Both the position numbers and the translations under genes were made by a program. The notes under the pieces were generated by a model that saw only the letters and a program-made list of their open reading frames with translations, was not told the origin of the DNA and searched no databases. 64,000 nt of DNA from Pseudoalteromonas lipolytica (GTDB lineage: Bacteria > Pseudomonadota > Gammaproteobacteria > Enterobacterales > Alteromonadaceae): positions 124,001-188,000 of the forward strand of contig NZ_LJTC01000008.1 of NCBI RefSeq assembly GCF_001306915.1, given 5' to 3'. Below, in pieces: positions 42,145 to 50,869 of the stretch. How positions within the stretch are numbered: position 1 is the stretch's first letter; each line of letters begins with the position of its first letter.

Positions 42145-43752
42145 ATGAAAGTAATGAAATCAAAGGCATTGTCTTTATCGGCAGTGGCAACCAGTATGCT
42201 GCTTGCCTGTGCATCAAGCCATGTGAATGCCCACGGATTTTTAGAAAGCCCGAAGGCTCGTCAAGCGATATGTAATGCTGATGGTGGGTACTGGTGGCCT
42301 GCTGATGGCAGTGGTATTCCTAACCTAGCTTGTCGTGCAGCGTTTGTTGAAGCAGGGCATGTACAGTTTGTTCAAGACATTGAATTTTCAGCTAATACCA
42401 TTGATTACACAAGCCTTGATGCAGTAAAGCAAAGCGTGCCTGATGGCCGATTATGTGCCGCAGGCGACCCTGAAAAACGCGGTATGGATTTACCTTCAGC
42501 GCATTGGCAACGCAGTGAGGTTATTCCTAATGCGAATGGCGATATTTTAGTGCGTTTTTTAGCAAGTACGCCGCATAACCCGAGTTTCTGGCAGTTTTAT
42601 TTAACAAAACCGGGCTTTGATAGTGCGACTCAAGTGCTTACTTGGGACGACCTAGAGCTTGTTGAAGAGTACGGTAATCTTGATTTTAGCATTGATGCTA
42701 ACAACGGCCGTTACTATGAAATGAGCGTATCTATTCCACAAGGGCGCAGTGGCGATGCCATTTTATACACGCGTTGGCAACGAGATGATGCCGGTGGCGA
42801 AGGCTTCTACAACTGTAGCGATATTAATATTGTCAGCGATGCGACCCCGACAGAGCCAACCGATTGGGCAGCAATTAGCTACTTTGTTCGTCAAGGACAA
42901 GACGCTGAGGTTGGCGGTAGAGTGTCAGCGAGGTTATTTGATGAAAATGGCCAAGAGTTACTCACTCAACAAATGCAGATCACAGCTGATAACCAAGCTA
43001 ATTGGCAGGCTGAATTTGCAGCACTGTTAAACCTTAATTACGCGCACTTAGTTAATATTGGCGTGCAAAATAGCGCTGGAGATATTGCCTTTGATGCGTC
43101 TGATTTAATGACTAATCAGGTCTTTACAACGAATGCAAATTACAGCTTTGCACTAAGCGTACAAGCGGCTCCTGACAATACCGCGCCAATTATTCATCAA
43201 CCAGATGACCTTCAAGTCGAAGAAGAAAGCAGCACCGCGATACACCTACACGCCTTTGATGATCAACAAAGCACATTAACTTATAGCTGGGATGTACCTG
43301 CACCACTGAGCTTTACGGGTAGCGATGCCAACATCACGCTAAATGCCCCCTCTGTAGATGCTGATACAAGCTACACCGTAAGAGTATCGGTGTCAGATGG
43401 CGAGCTCACAAGCCAAGTAAGTTTTACCGTGACTGTGCTCAATAGCACTGTGGTCGACCCTGACCCTGTTGATCCGAGCGTGCCTGCTTGGAATAGCACA
43501 AGCCAATACAACACGGGCGATAAAGTGAGTTTTAACGGCGGAGTTTACAGTGCGAAATGGTGGAACCAAGGCGCACAACCAGACAGTAGTGATGCATGGC
43601 AGCTTGAATCAGGCAGTGCATCAATCGAGTGGAACAGCGGCAAAGCCTATCAAGGCGGCGACGAAGTAACCTATCAAGGACAGCGCTATCGAGCGCAGTG
43701 GTGGACCCAAGGAGATGTACCGGGTGCCAGCCAAGTATGGACAGAAATCTAA
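42145..43752 (+). CDS. AA10 lytic polysaccharide monooxygenase with chitin-binding domains
   Basis: About 535 residues. The signal peptide ends at VNA, leaving His 30 as the mature N-terminus (HGFLESPKARQ), the first copper ligand. The second is in ASTPHNPSFWQFY, and YNCSDINIV closes the domain. It is followed by a GbpA-domain-2-like region, a PKD-like domain and two CBM5/12 modules (SAKWWNQGAQPD, RAQWWTQGDVPG). LPMOs cut crystalline chitin oxidatively and boost chitinases. ATG 42145 is preferred because it gives a clean signal peptide; the ribosome site is weak (GAGAAC), which may mean coupling to the upstream gene. Confidence 0.92.
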   Translation: MKVMKSKALSLSAVATSMLLACASSHVNAHGFLESPKARQAICNADGGYWWPADGSGIPNLACRAAFVEAGHVQFVQDIEFSANTIDYTSLDAVKQSVPDGRLCAAGDPEKRGMDLPSAHWQRSEVIPNANGDILVRFLASTPHNPSFWQFYLTKPGFDSATQVLTWDDLELVEEYGNLDFSIDANNGRYYEMSVSIPQGRSGDAILYTRWQRDDAGGEGFYNCSDINIVSDATPTEPTDWAAISYFVRQGQDAEVGGRVSARLFDENGQELLTQQMQITADNQANWQAEFAALLNLNYAHLVNIGVQNSAGDIAFDASDLMTNQVFTTNANYSFALSVQAAPDNTAPIIHQPDDLQVEEESSTAIHLHAFDDQQSTLTYSWDVPAPLSFTGSDANITLNAPSVDADTSYTVRVSVSDGELTSQVSFTVTVLNSTVVDPDPVDPSVPAWNSTSQYNTGDKVSFNGGVYSAKWWNQGAQPDSSDAWQLESGSASIEWNSGKAYQGGDEVTYQGQRYRAQWWTQGDVPGASQVWTEI

Positions 43753-43817
43753 AGTTTTGTAGTTCAAACTTTATCAATAACAGCGTAACGCTATATAAAA
43801 ACAGATAAGAGAGAATC

Positions 43818-46451
43818 ATGAATATAAAACAATTAAGCGCAGCCATTGGTGTTGCACTCTTTGCAAGTGCAGCGAATGCAGCACCTTCAACACCCACCAT
43901 TATTTGGGAGCCACAAGAGTACTCATTTGTTGAGGTTGATCTTGAAGGTACAGGCTCATACAAGAGCTTAGTGAACCGCGTTGATGAAGTCACTATCAGC
44001 ATTGAATGGAACGCATGGAGTGGGGATGGCGGCGACAGCTATAAAGTGTACTTCGATGATATGTTGGTTAATGAAGGCTCGCTGGCAGCAGGCACTAAAA
44101 GTGGTGTTATTAGCTTCCCGTATGATAAAGCAGGTCGTCACACATTATATGTAGAACTATGTGAAGGCGGTACCACCTGTGCGCGCAGTGAAGGTAAGCC
44201 AATTGTTATTGCCGATACAGATGGCGGTCACTTAGCGCCATTGCCGATGGATTATGATCCAAACAACCAAGATATTGGCACCAAAGATGGTCTTGTTACC
44301 GGTGCCTACTTTGTTGAATGGGGTATTTATGGTCGCGATTTCGACGTAACCAATATACCAGCACAAAACCTCAGTCATATCTTGTATGGGTTTATTCCAA
44401 TTTGTGGACCTAATGACTCGTTAACAGGTGGCCCTAAAAACGCGCTAAATACTGCCTGTGCGGGTTCGCAAGATTTTGAAGTTGTGATCCACGACCCATG
44501 GGCTGCGATTCAAAAAGCGCTACCGGGTGTTGATAGTAATGACCCAATTCGTGGTACATATTCGCAGTTAATGGCGTTAAAGCAGCGCTATCCTGATCTG
44601 AAAATTTTACCATCAGTGGGTGGTTGGACTTTATCAGACCCATTTGCCTACTTTACCGATAAAGCAAATCGCGACACGTTTGTGGCATCAATGGAAGAGT
44701 TTTTAAGAACGTGGAAGTTCTACGACGGTGTTGATATTGACTGGGAATACCCGGGTGGTCAGGGTGCTAATCCAAACTTAGGCGACCCAGTTGCTGACGG
44801 CCCTGCATACGTTGCGTTAATGCAAGAGCTGCGCGCAATGCTTGATAAGCTTGAAGCCGAGACAGGTCGTGAGTATGAATTAACATCAGCGATTGGTGCG
44901 GGTTACGACAAAATTGAAGATGTTGATTATTCACAAGCTCAACAATATATGGATTACATTTTCTTAATGAGCTATGACTACTATGGTGCATGGAGCAATG
45001 TGACAGGCCATCAGGCTGCGCTTTATTGTTCATCGCATTTCCGTGTTGGTCAGTGTGATGGCACAGGTGTCGATGAAGAAGGCGTTCCATATAAAGGCCC
45101 TGCTTACACAACTGATAACGCAGTGCAAAATCTACTTGCGCAAAACGTACCATCGAAGAAAATCGTGGTAGGTGCCGCTATGTATGGCCGTGGCTGGGAA
45201 GGCGTTTATCCAGAAAATGCCACTATCGCTGATAACCCTATGACAGCACCGGGCAACGGCAAACTTAAAGGCACTACAGCGCAAGGCGTATGGGAAGACG
45301 GTGTTATCGATTATAAAGGCATCAAAACTTACATGCTGGGCACTGCAGAAAATGGCATCAATGGGTTTGAAACAGGTTATGACGAACAAGCCGAAGCCGC
45401 TTATGTATGGAACCGCAGTAACGGTAAATTAATTACATACGATAACCGTCGTTCTGTTTTGGCAAAAGGTGCTTATGTTAATCAATATAACCTAGGTGGC
45501 CTATTTGCATGGGAAATTGATGCTGATAATGGCGATATTCTTAATGCCATGCACGAGGCACTTGGCGGCACAGTCACTGAGCCTAGCAATAGAGCGCCAG
45601 TGCTATCTGTATCAAGCACAGTATCTGTAAACTCTGGCGAAAGTGTATCTGTTAGTGCATCGGCAACAGATGCTGATAACGATCCACTAAGCTTTAGCTG
45701 GGCAGCTGACAGCGCATTAACAGTAAGCGGTGAAAATTCAAATACCCTTGTTATCACAGCGCCATCAGTGACTGCTGATACGCAATACACGGTTGCTGTG
45801 AGTGTGAGCGATGGTGAGGCAAGTGTAAGCCGTAACGTTACTGTAAATGTTGTAGCACCAACAACAGGCGAGAACCAAGCACCAGTGGTTGCGGCAATTG
45901 CTGATAAAACAGTGGCAGAAGAGGCGAGTGTGGACGTGGCTGTTTCGGCATCTGATGCTGATGGCGATGCTCTTTCATACAGCTGGACAGTGCCAGCAGG
46001 TTTAACGTTAGTGGGTTCAGGTGCTGATGTGAGCTTACAAGCGGGCAGCGTTGATGCTGATACAAGCTATGTTGTGTCGGTTTCAGTAAGCGATGGGCAA
46101 ACAGCGACTGCAGTGAGCTTTAATGTTACCGTGACAGATTCTGGTACAACAACTCCGCCAGATGGTGAAACCACATGGGATGCAGCGGCGACTTATGTTG
46201 GTGGTGATACGGTGATTTATAACGGCATAGAATACACAGCTAAATGGTGGACACAGGGTGACCGCCCTGATTTAGGCGGCCCATGGGAAGCTAGCTCACA
46301 ACCAACAGATGGGAACGGTGATGTTGTATGGCAAGCTGCGGGTATCTATAACGGTGGTGACCAAGTCACTCACCAAGGTAATAAATACGAAGCGAAATGG
46401 TGGACTCAAGGAGACGAGCCAGGCGTCGCGGATGTATGGAAAGCACTTTAA
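43818..46451 (+). CDS. Secreted GH18 chitinase with ChitinaseA N-terminal domain
   Basis: 877 residues: signal peptide (cut after ANA), a ChitinaseA_N FnIII-like domain (about 25-135), a GH18 barrel (about 155-580) with DGVDIDWEYPGG (catalytic Glu 310, near Glu 315 of Serratia ChiA), two PKD-like domains (about 595-680 and 690-775) and two CBM5/12 modules (AKWWTQGDRPD, AKWWTQGDEPG). This is the Serratia ChiA type with added binding modules. Third gene of the chitin cluster, 65 bases after the LPMO with a small AGCGT-AACGCT hairpin in the gap. It ends at a strong terminator. Confidence 0.93.
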   Translation: MNIKQLSAAIGVALFASAANAAPSTPTIIWEPQEYSFVEVDLEGTGSYKSLVNRVDEVTISIEWNAWSGDGGDSYKVYFDDMLVNEGSLAAGTKSGVISFPYDKAGRHTLYVELCEGGTTCARSEGKPIVIADTDGGHLAPLPMDYDPNNQDIGTKDGLVTGAYFVEWGIYGRDFDVTNIPAQNLSHILYGFIPICGPNDSLTGGPKNALNTACAGSQDFEVVIHDPWAAIQKALPGVDSNDPIRGTYSQLMALKQRYPDLKILPSVGGWTLSDPFAYFTDKANRDTFVASMEEFLRTWKFYDGVDIDWEYPGGQGANPNLGDPVADGPAYVALMQELRAMLDKLEAETGREYELTSAIGAGYDKIEDVDYSQAQQYMDYIFLMSYDYYGAWSNVTGHQAALYCSSHFRVGQCDGTGVDEEGVPYKGPAYTTDNAVQNLLAQNVPSKKIVVGAAMYGRGWEGVYPENATIADNPMTAPGNGKLKGTTAQGVWEDGVIDYKGIKTYMLGTAENGINGFETGYDEQAEAAYVWNRSNGKLITYDNRRSVLAKGAYVNQYNLGGLFAWEIDADNGDILNAMHEALGGTVTEPSNRAPVLSVSSTVSVNSGESVSVSASATDADNDPLSFSWAADSALTVSGENSNTLVITAPSVTADTQYTVAVSVSDGEASVSRNVTVNVVAPTTGENQAPVVAAIADKTVAEEASVDVAVSASDADGDALSYSWTVPAGLTLVGSGADVSLQAGSVDADTSYVVSVSVSDGQTATAVSFNVTVTDSGTTTPPDGETTWDAAATYVGGDTVIYNGIEYTAKWWTQGDRPDLGGPWEASSQPTDGNGDVVWQAAGIYNGGDQVTHQGNKYEAKWWTQGDEPGVADVWKAL

Positions 46452-46499
46452 GTGTAACAACCACATTTAATGCCCATCATTAAAATGTGATTTCCCTTT

Positions 46500-46525
46500 A
46501 AAGCAGCCGCATGGCTGCTTTTTTT
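46500..46525 (+). terminator. Rho-independent terminator of the chitin cluster
   Basis: AAAGCAGCC-GCAT-GGCTGCTTT followed by T-run, 49 bases after the last chitinase stop codon. Confidence 0.9.
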
Positions 46526-46920
46526 GTGGGGGAAGTAGGTTGGGTAGAACGGAGTGAAACCCAACATAATCCATGTAAACCTTTGCAAATTTCTTATCTT
46601 CAGACGCGCGAAACAAGTTTCACGCCTACGGGGGAAAACATAGGCGCTGGGGTTTAGGTGCTAGGGCGTGATGTAAAAACTCTGCTACAGACTCGTATCT
46701 CGCACCTCGAATCTCTTAACTTTACTCTTTCCCCTTGAAACTCGCTAACTTAAGACATTTCCCGGCTAAAGCCAGTCCTACGGGCTGCCACCTCGCATTT
46801 CGGAACTTTCCCCTTAAAACTTACTAACTTTCTGTTTCTCATTTCATACACTGATCTTTCAGGCATTATCAACCATACTTGAATAATATGATCTGTAAGT
46901 ATTAAAGCTAAGGTGGATAA
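46526..46920. other. 395-base repeat-filled intergenic stretch
   Basis: No gene seen. It holds the GTTGGG/CCCAAC inverted repeat (46539-46565), the CGCGCGAAACAAGTTTCACG repeat group (46605-46784) and TTTCCCCTT/ACTCGCTAAC motifs that recur in opposite orientation near 35308. The SBP ribosome site, AAGGTGG, is just before 46921. Confidence 0.6.
46605..46784. repeat. Dispersed intergenic repeat cluster
   Basis: Modules in order: CGCGCGAAACAAGTTTCACG, TAGGCGCTGGGGTTTAGGTG, TCTGCTACAGACTCGTATCT, and CCCGGCTAAAGCCAGTCCTA. All four occur in the 9.9-10.1 kb cluster, with small differences. Confidence 0.75.
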
Positions 46921-47673
46921 ATGAGGTTAAGCGTGTTGTTTTTACTTACCGTTTTTGTATTTAGTAACTCGGTATTTAGCTGCGATAAAACCTTAAAAGT
47001 GGGAATTAGTCAGCAGTGGGCGCCTTATGTCTTTACGCAAAACGGTGAACTCACCGGCATAGATATCGATGTGGTCAACTTAGTACTAAATGAGGCAGGG
47101 TTTTGTGCAACATACGTCGTCATGCCTTCATCTAAACGCGGGTTTACAGAGCTTAAACACGGTAAAGTCGATTTACTACCTGCCGCAAGTTATAGCACAG
47201 AGCGTGACTCTTTTAGTTTTTTTTCAGAGCCTTACCGTAATGAAGTGATGCGCTTGTTTTGGTATCCTCATGGCCGGTTAGAGTCTTTAGACTTGCAAGG
47301 TTTGCTCGAACATCAGCAAGTTATTTTAACTAACAGCGGGAGCTACTTTGGATCTGACTTTACTCATTTAAAAGAAGAACCAAAGTATAAAGAGCTACTC
47401 GTTACTGTACCCTCTTTGCGCCAGCGGCTAGCTATGCTGGTTGCTAAGCGGGTCGATTTTTTTGTTGATGATGAATTAGCCGGTTTATATTTAATTCAAA
47501 AAAATAACCAGCAGGGGATCGAGTTGCATCCGTATATTGTCAATAATGACAGCGTCCATTTTATGCTGAGTGAAACAACCCTTTTAGCAGAAGACAGAGC
47601 AGCTATTAACTCAGCAATTATAAACAACCAGCAAGCGATAACCGAGATTATCGCTCGCTATGTTAAGCACTAA
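46921..47673 (+). CDS. Periplasmic solute-binding protein, family 3
   Basis: 250 residues with a signal peptide (about 1-20). The fold is that of amino-acid-type binding proteins: LKVGISQQWAPYVFTQNG, LTGIDIDVVNLVLNEAGF, the PSSKRGFTELKHGKVDLLPAA block, then VDFFVDDELAGLY. It lacks an adjacent ABC transporter, and many such orphan proteins in this genus act alone or as sensors. AAGGTGG lies 5 bases before the ATG. Ligand unknown. It is convergent with the DUF2235 gene (18 bases apart). Confidence 0.82.
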   Translation: MRLSVLFLLTVFVFSNSVFSCDKTLKVGISQQWAPYVFTQNGELTGIDIDVVNLVLNEAGFCATYVVMPSSKRGFTELKHGKVDLLPAASYSTERDSFSFFSEPYRNEVMRLFWYPHGRLESLDLQGLLEHQQVILTNSGSYFGSDFTHLKEEPKYKELLVTVPSLRQRLAMLVAKRVDFFVDDELAGLYLIQKNNQQGIELHPYIVNNDSVHFMLSETTLLAEDRAAINSAIINNQQAITEIIARYVKH

Positions 47674-47691
47674 GCTAGCCTAATCACTAAA

Positions 47692-49197
47692 TTATCCTAA
47701 ACGAGTCACACGCAATTTAATTCGCCCCGCATTCGCCCCATAAAAGCGGTTTAGGTCGTTGGCAAAAGGACAAAACTCACCTGATTTAGCAATACGAATA
47801 TCAGCACCCTCAGCAATTTCAAATAAATGATCGTCGTTGTTATCGATAGCACCAATTAGCGCAAACCATTGTGCGTGGGGTAAACGTCTAAACGGTTCAA
47901 GCACGGCCATTGGGATTTCTTTCACCCCAAGTTGGATATTGTCGCGGTGCCAACCTGCAGGTCCGCAACTAATGCCGTCGTCATACCAAGTTTGCTCTGG
48001 GTAAGGCGTAAATCGGTACGTGCCACCTTGCTCTAACATTAAGCCTGTGTGATTGTACTTTTCAGCGCCATACACAAGCACATCTTTACTTTCGTCTATG
48101 CCCAACACCGTCATATTTTGTTTATCAAGCGCAATATGTGGGCTTAAGCCTTTAAATTTCAAGCGGGTTTCATCGCTATAAAGTACATCGTAATGAAGGC
48201 TTTTTAACGACTCCGGACGATAGCTCGTTAGGCGATTAATGCGCTCTGCTACTGTGTAATGAATGGTTGGTGCGAGCGTGCTTTGTTCGTTATCAACCAA
48301 TACACAGCATTCGCGATCTACCAGTTTGAACAACGGGTTAAACCAAAAATAGTTTTGTTGATGACTAAGAGCTAGCGGATCTGGGGTAACGGTTACATCA
48401 TCTTGTGCAATGAGGTTACGATGCTCTTCTGGGAGCAGAGTGTTGTAATTGATATCCGCGCTGGTAAGTAAGTTTAATGCAACGGTTTGTTCAATCAGCC
48501 ACTCAATCGCATAGCGCAGACAAATGTCTGCTAAGCCATCACGATAATAGCCGCCACCCACATCAGAATGGGCGCCTGCAAACCAGATCTCTTGCACATG
48601 CGGTGCACTGTTTATAAGTGTGGGTTCAAATGCACGGCGTTTTTCATCAAGTGCCACGCAATGAAGGGCAGCTTTTATATTGCTTGCTAGTGTGTAGTTT
48701 TCAAAAATGACATGCTCAGCACCGCGGGTTGCTTTTGTTACTTTCGAAAAGCCTATTGATGCAACGGTATCGAATACACATAAGTACACATCATCACTGA
48801 TAAGTGGCTCTAAACATTTGGCAAAGCGCCTAGCAAGAGCAGCACCGCGGCTAAAACCAGTTAGAAGTATCTTGTCGCCTACATTGTAATAGCTTTTAAA
48901 GTCGCCCATAGCCCGGTTTAAAATGCTGGCAACATCATCACCTCTTGGCGCAAGGGCTTGATTGAATAAACGTCGAAAGCGACTACCTTGGGTGCCTATA
49001 CCTTGATAATAAAAGCTAAGTTGAGCTGGAAATGGTGTTGCGGGTTCGCTATTGAGTGCGCCGCCAAACAATAAATGAAGTTTAAGAATATTAGAAATAC
49101 TGGCGTCTTCTTTGAAATGTGCGGCGCTGAATTGTTCAGCATCACGAGGCTCACTGCCTGTGCCATCAAAGTTGAAAATCAGCGTTTTAGCGGTCAT
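47692..49197 (-). CDS. DUF2235-family alpha/beta hydrolase
   Basis: 501 residues. The DUF2235 alpha/beta hydrolase domain starts at residue 1 with FNFDGTGS, then YQGIGTQGS, the nucleophile elbow LLTGFSRGAALAR (Gly-x-Ser-x-Gly-like), FDTVASIG with the probable Asp, and HSDVGGGYYRDGL with the His. DUF2235 includes type VI lipases (Tle1) and unrelated hydrolases. No VgrG, PAAR or immunity gene is nearby, so T6SS use is unsupported. The C-terminal ~180 residues are unassigned. AAGGA lies 9 bases before the ATG. Confidence 0.82.
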   Translation of the reverse strand: MTAKTLIFNFDGTGSEPRDAEQFSAAHFKEDASISNILKLHLLFGGALNSEPATPFPAQLSFYYQGIGTQGSRFRRLFNQALAPRGDDVASILNRAMGDFKSYYNVGDKILLTGFSRGAALARRFAKCLEPLISDDVYLCVFDTVASIGFSKVTKATRGAEHVIFENYTLASNIKAALHCVALDEKRRAFEPTLINSAPHVQEIWFAGAHSDVGGGYYRDGLADICLRYAIEWLIEQTVALNLLTSADINYNTLLPEEHRNLIAQDDVTVTPDPLALSHQQNYFWFNPLFKLVDRECCVLVDNEQSTLAPTIHYTVAERINRLTSYRPESLKSLHYDVLYSDETRLKFKGLSPHIALDKQNMTVLGIDESKDVLVYGAEKYNHTGLMLEQGGTYRFTPYPEQTWYDDGISCGPAGWHRDNIQLGVKEIPMAVLEPFRRLPHAQWFALIGAIDNNDDHLFEIAEGADIRIAKSGEFCPFANDLNRFYGANAGRIKLRVTRLG

Positions 49198-49326
49198 AGC
49201 GTCATTCCTTTAGTGGTTTGTATAAACATACTCCCACTTTATGAAAATTTGAAGACAAAGATTCACCTAGACGAGCATTTTTGACGCTACGCTAACGTGG
49301 TTGCTAAATTAAAACTAAGTGGTTTA

Positions 49327-49728
49327 TCAAGAGGTGTATTTTTGTAAGATTGTCAGTAATACTTGGTAGTCTTTTTTTATTTCAAATAATTTCGATTGTA
49401 TCTCCTCAAAAGGGTGACGCTCATTGGCGATTAATACAATTAATTCGCTTAGGTGTTGATCTAATCTTGTAGCACCTAAATCGCCGCAGGCTCCTTTAAG
49501 TGAATAACTGGCTGATGTAGTTGTTTTAAAGTCTCTGTTCTGTATGGACTGAGATAGTGACGCTAATTTGACATGAGAACTATCTAAAAACATTTTGCTT
49601 ACTCTAATGAGCAAGACCTCATTGTTCATGAGTCGGTAAAGTGCAGCTTTTTTATTCCAATGGTTCAATTCTAAACTTTCGCTTTTCGAGTTTGTTGTTT
49701 GCTGCTTCCCTGACATCTCACTGTTCAT
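49327..49728 (-). CDS. Hpt-domain protein lacking the phosphorylatable histidine
   Basis: 133 residues with an Hpt-like four-helix bundle from about residue 25. In active Hpt domains the motif is AHxLKG. Here it reads SASYSLKGACGDLGA, with Tyr 75 (TAT at 49506-49504) where His belongs, so phosphotransfer should be impossible. All surrounding family positions, including LKG and the following Gly, are kept. It sits between the DUF2235 gene and a REC-GGDEF gene on the same strand, 54 bases downstream of the latter. It may act as a non-phosphorylatable decoy or be recently inactivated. Confidence 0.75.
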   Translation of the reverse strand: MNSEMSGKQQTTNSKSESLELNHWNKKAALYRLMNNEVLLIRVSKMFLDSSHVKLASLSQSIQNRDFKTTTSASYSLKGACGDLGATRLDQHLSELIVLIANERHPFEEIQSKLFEIKKDYQVLLTILQKYTS

Positions 49729-49782
49729 TTTTTATTTGCCTGTATAGTTATGTCATTTTGAAAAAATCTACAAAAATTTAAA

Positions 49783-50724
49783 TTATTCACTGGTTGCGAT
49801 AATACAAACGCAGCGATTTCTTCCTTGTTGTTTAGCCTGATATAGCGCTGTATCTGCACTGTTGATTAAATTTTCTGGAGTAAAATTTTTATCATCAGAC
49901 AGTGTTGCGCTTCCCACGCTTATCGAGACTATTCCTGACTCTGTAGTTGGGTGTTTAATAGCTAGATTTTTAATGTTGGCCAATAGCTTATGAGCAATAA
50001 ACTGTGCTCCTTGAATATCGGTATCAGGTAAAATACAGAGGAATTCTTCACCACCGTAGCGAATAGTTGTGTCTGTTGGTCGGTTAATACTATTTTTGAT
50101 TTCTGTAGCTACTTTTATTAAGCAGTTGTCGCCTTGTTGATGTCCAAGCTGATCGTTGTATTGTTTAAACCAGTCTATATCAATCATCAGCACAGATAGC
50201 GCCTGACTATGACGTTTCGCAAGTAATAGATTTTGCGTCAGAGTCGTATTTAAAGAACGGCGGTTTTTTAATCCCGTTAGGCTGTCTTGCTGTGTCTGTT
50301 GTTTTAAAAGATCTGCTTGTTTCTTTAATGTCAGGTGTGCAGTCACTCTGTTTAGAAGGGTTACACCATAGACTGGCTTAGCTACAAAATCCACAGCGCC
50401 GGCTTGCCAGCATTGGTTTTGATCTTCTTGATCCATAATTGCAGTGATGAATATAACCGGAATATCTTTATAAGAAGGGTGAGCTTTTAGCTCTTTACAC
50501 ACATCAAGACCACTCATAGACCCTAACATGACATCTAACAATATTAGATCGGGTTTAATAGAGTCACAAACAGACATCACTTCTTCACCACAATTAATCG
50601 TGTGGGTTTTAAAATGTGATGCTAGTAGGCCTTCAATGACAGTCGCATTGATTGGCTCGTCATCGACTATCAAAATGATGGAATCATCAATCAGTTTGTT
50701 GTTATTTACTTCATTAGATTGCAA
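49783..50724 (-). CDS. Response regulator with GGDEF diguanylate-cyclase domain
   Basis: 313 residues with a receiver domain (IVDDEP acidic pocket, phosphorylated Asp 64, FVAKPV Lys) and a GGDEF domain from about 145 with an intact active-site loop RYGGEEF and the preceding DSLTGLKNRRSL. It should make c-di-GMP from GTP when active. No RxxD inhibitory site was picked out. It is divergent from a REC-PAS-GGDEF-EAL gene. It shares a strand with the Hpt-like gene. Confidence 0.88.
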   Translation of the reverse strand: MQSNEVNNNKLIDDSIILIVDDEPINATVIEGLLASHFKTHTINCGEEVMSVCDSIKPDLILLDVMLGSMSGLDVCKELKAHPSYKDIPVIFITAIMDQEDQNQCWQAGAVDFVAKPVYGVTLLNRVTAHLTLKKQADLLKQQTQQDSLTGLKNRRSLNTTLTQNLLLAKRHSQALSVLMIDIDWFKQYNDQLGHQQGDNCLIKVATEIKNSINRPTDTTIRYGGEEFLCILPDTDIQGAQFIAHKLLANIKNLAIKHPTTESGIVSISVGSATLSDDKNFTPENLINSADTALYQAKQQGRNRCVCIIATSE

Positions 50725-50869
50725 ATTATCTTCTCCCTGAGTGTTGATTAAGCATAGACTGAATTTTTAGAATTTCTACAACTAAAGAATGGAAAATTAT
50801 ATTTTTTATTGGCGCTACTGATGAGATAGGACTAGAGTTTTTTTAGTTACATTAATTGAGGTCATAGTC

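Noticed and set aside
41459-46065. Antisense reading frames in the chitinase genes
   Set aside because: They lack ribosome sites, have no family resemblance and lie opposite well-supported domains.
47692-49197. DUF2235 protein as a type VI secretion lipase effector
   Set aside because: No VgrG, PAAR, adaptor or immunity gene is adjacent; the family includes many non-secreted hydrolases.
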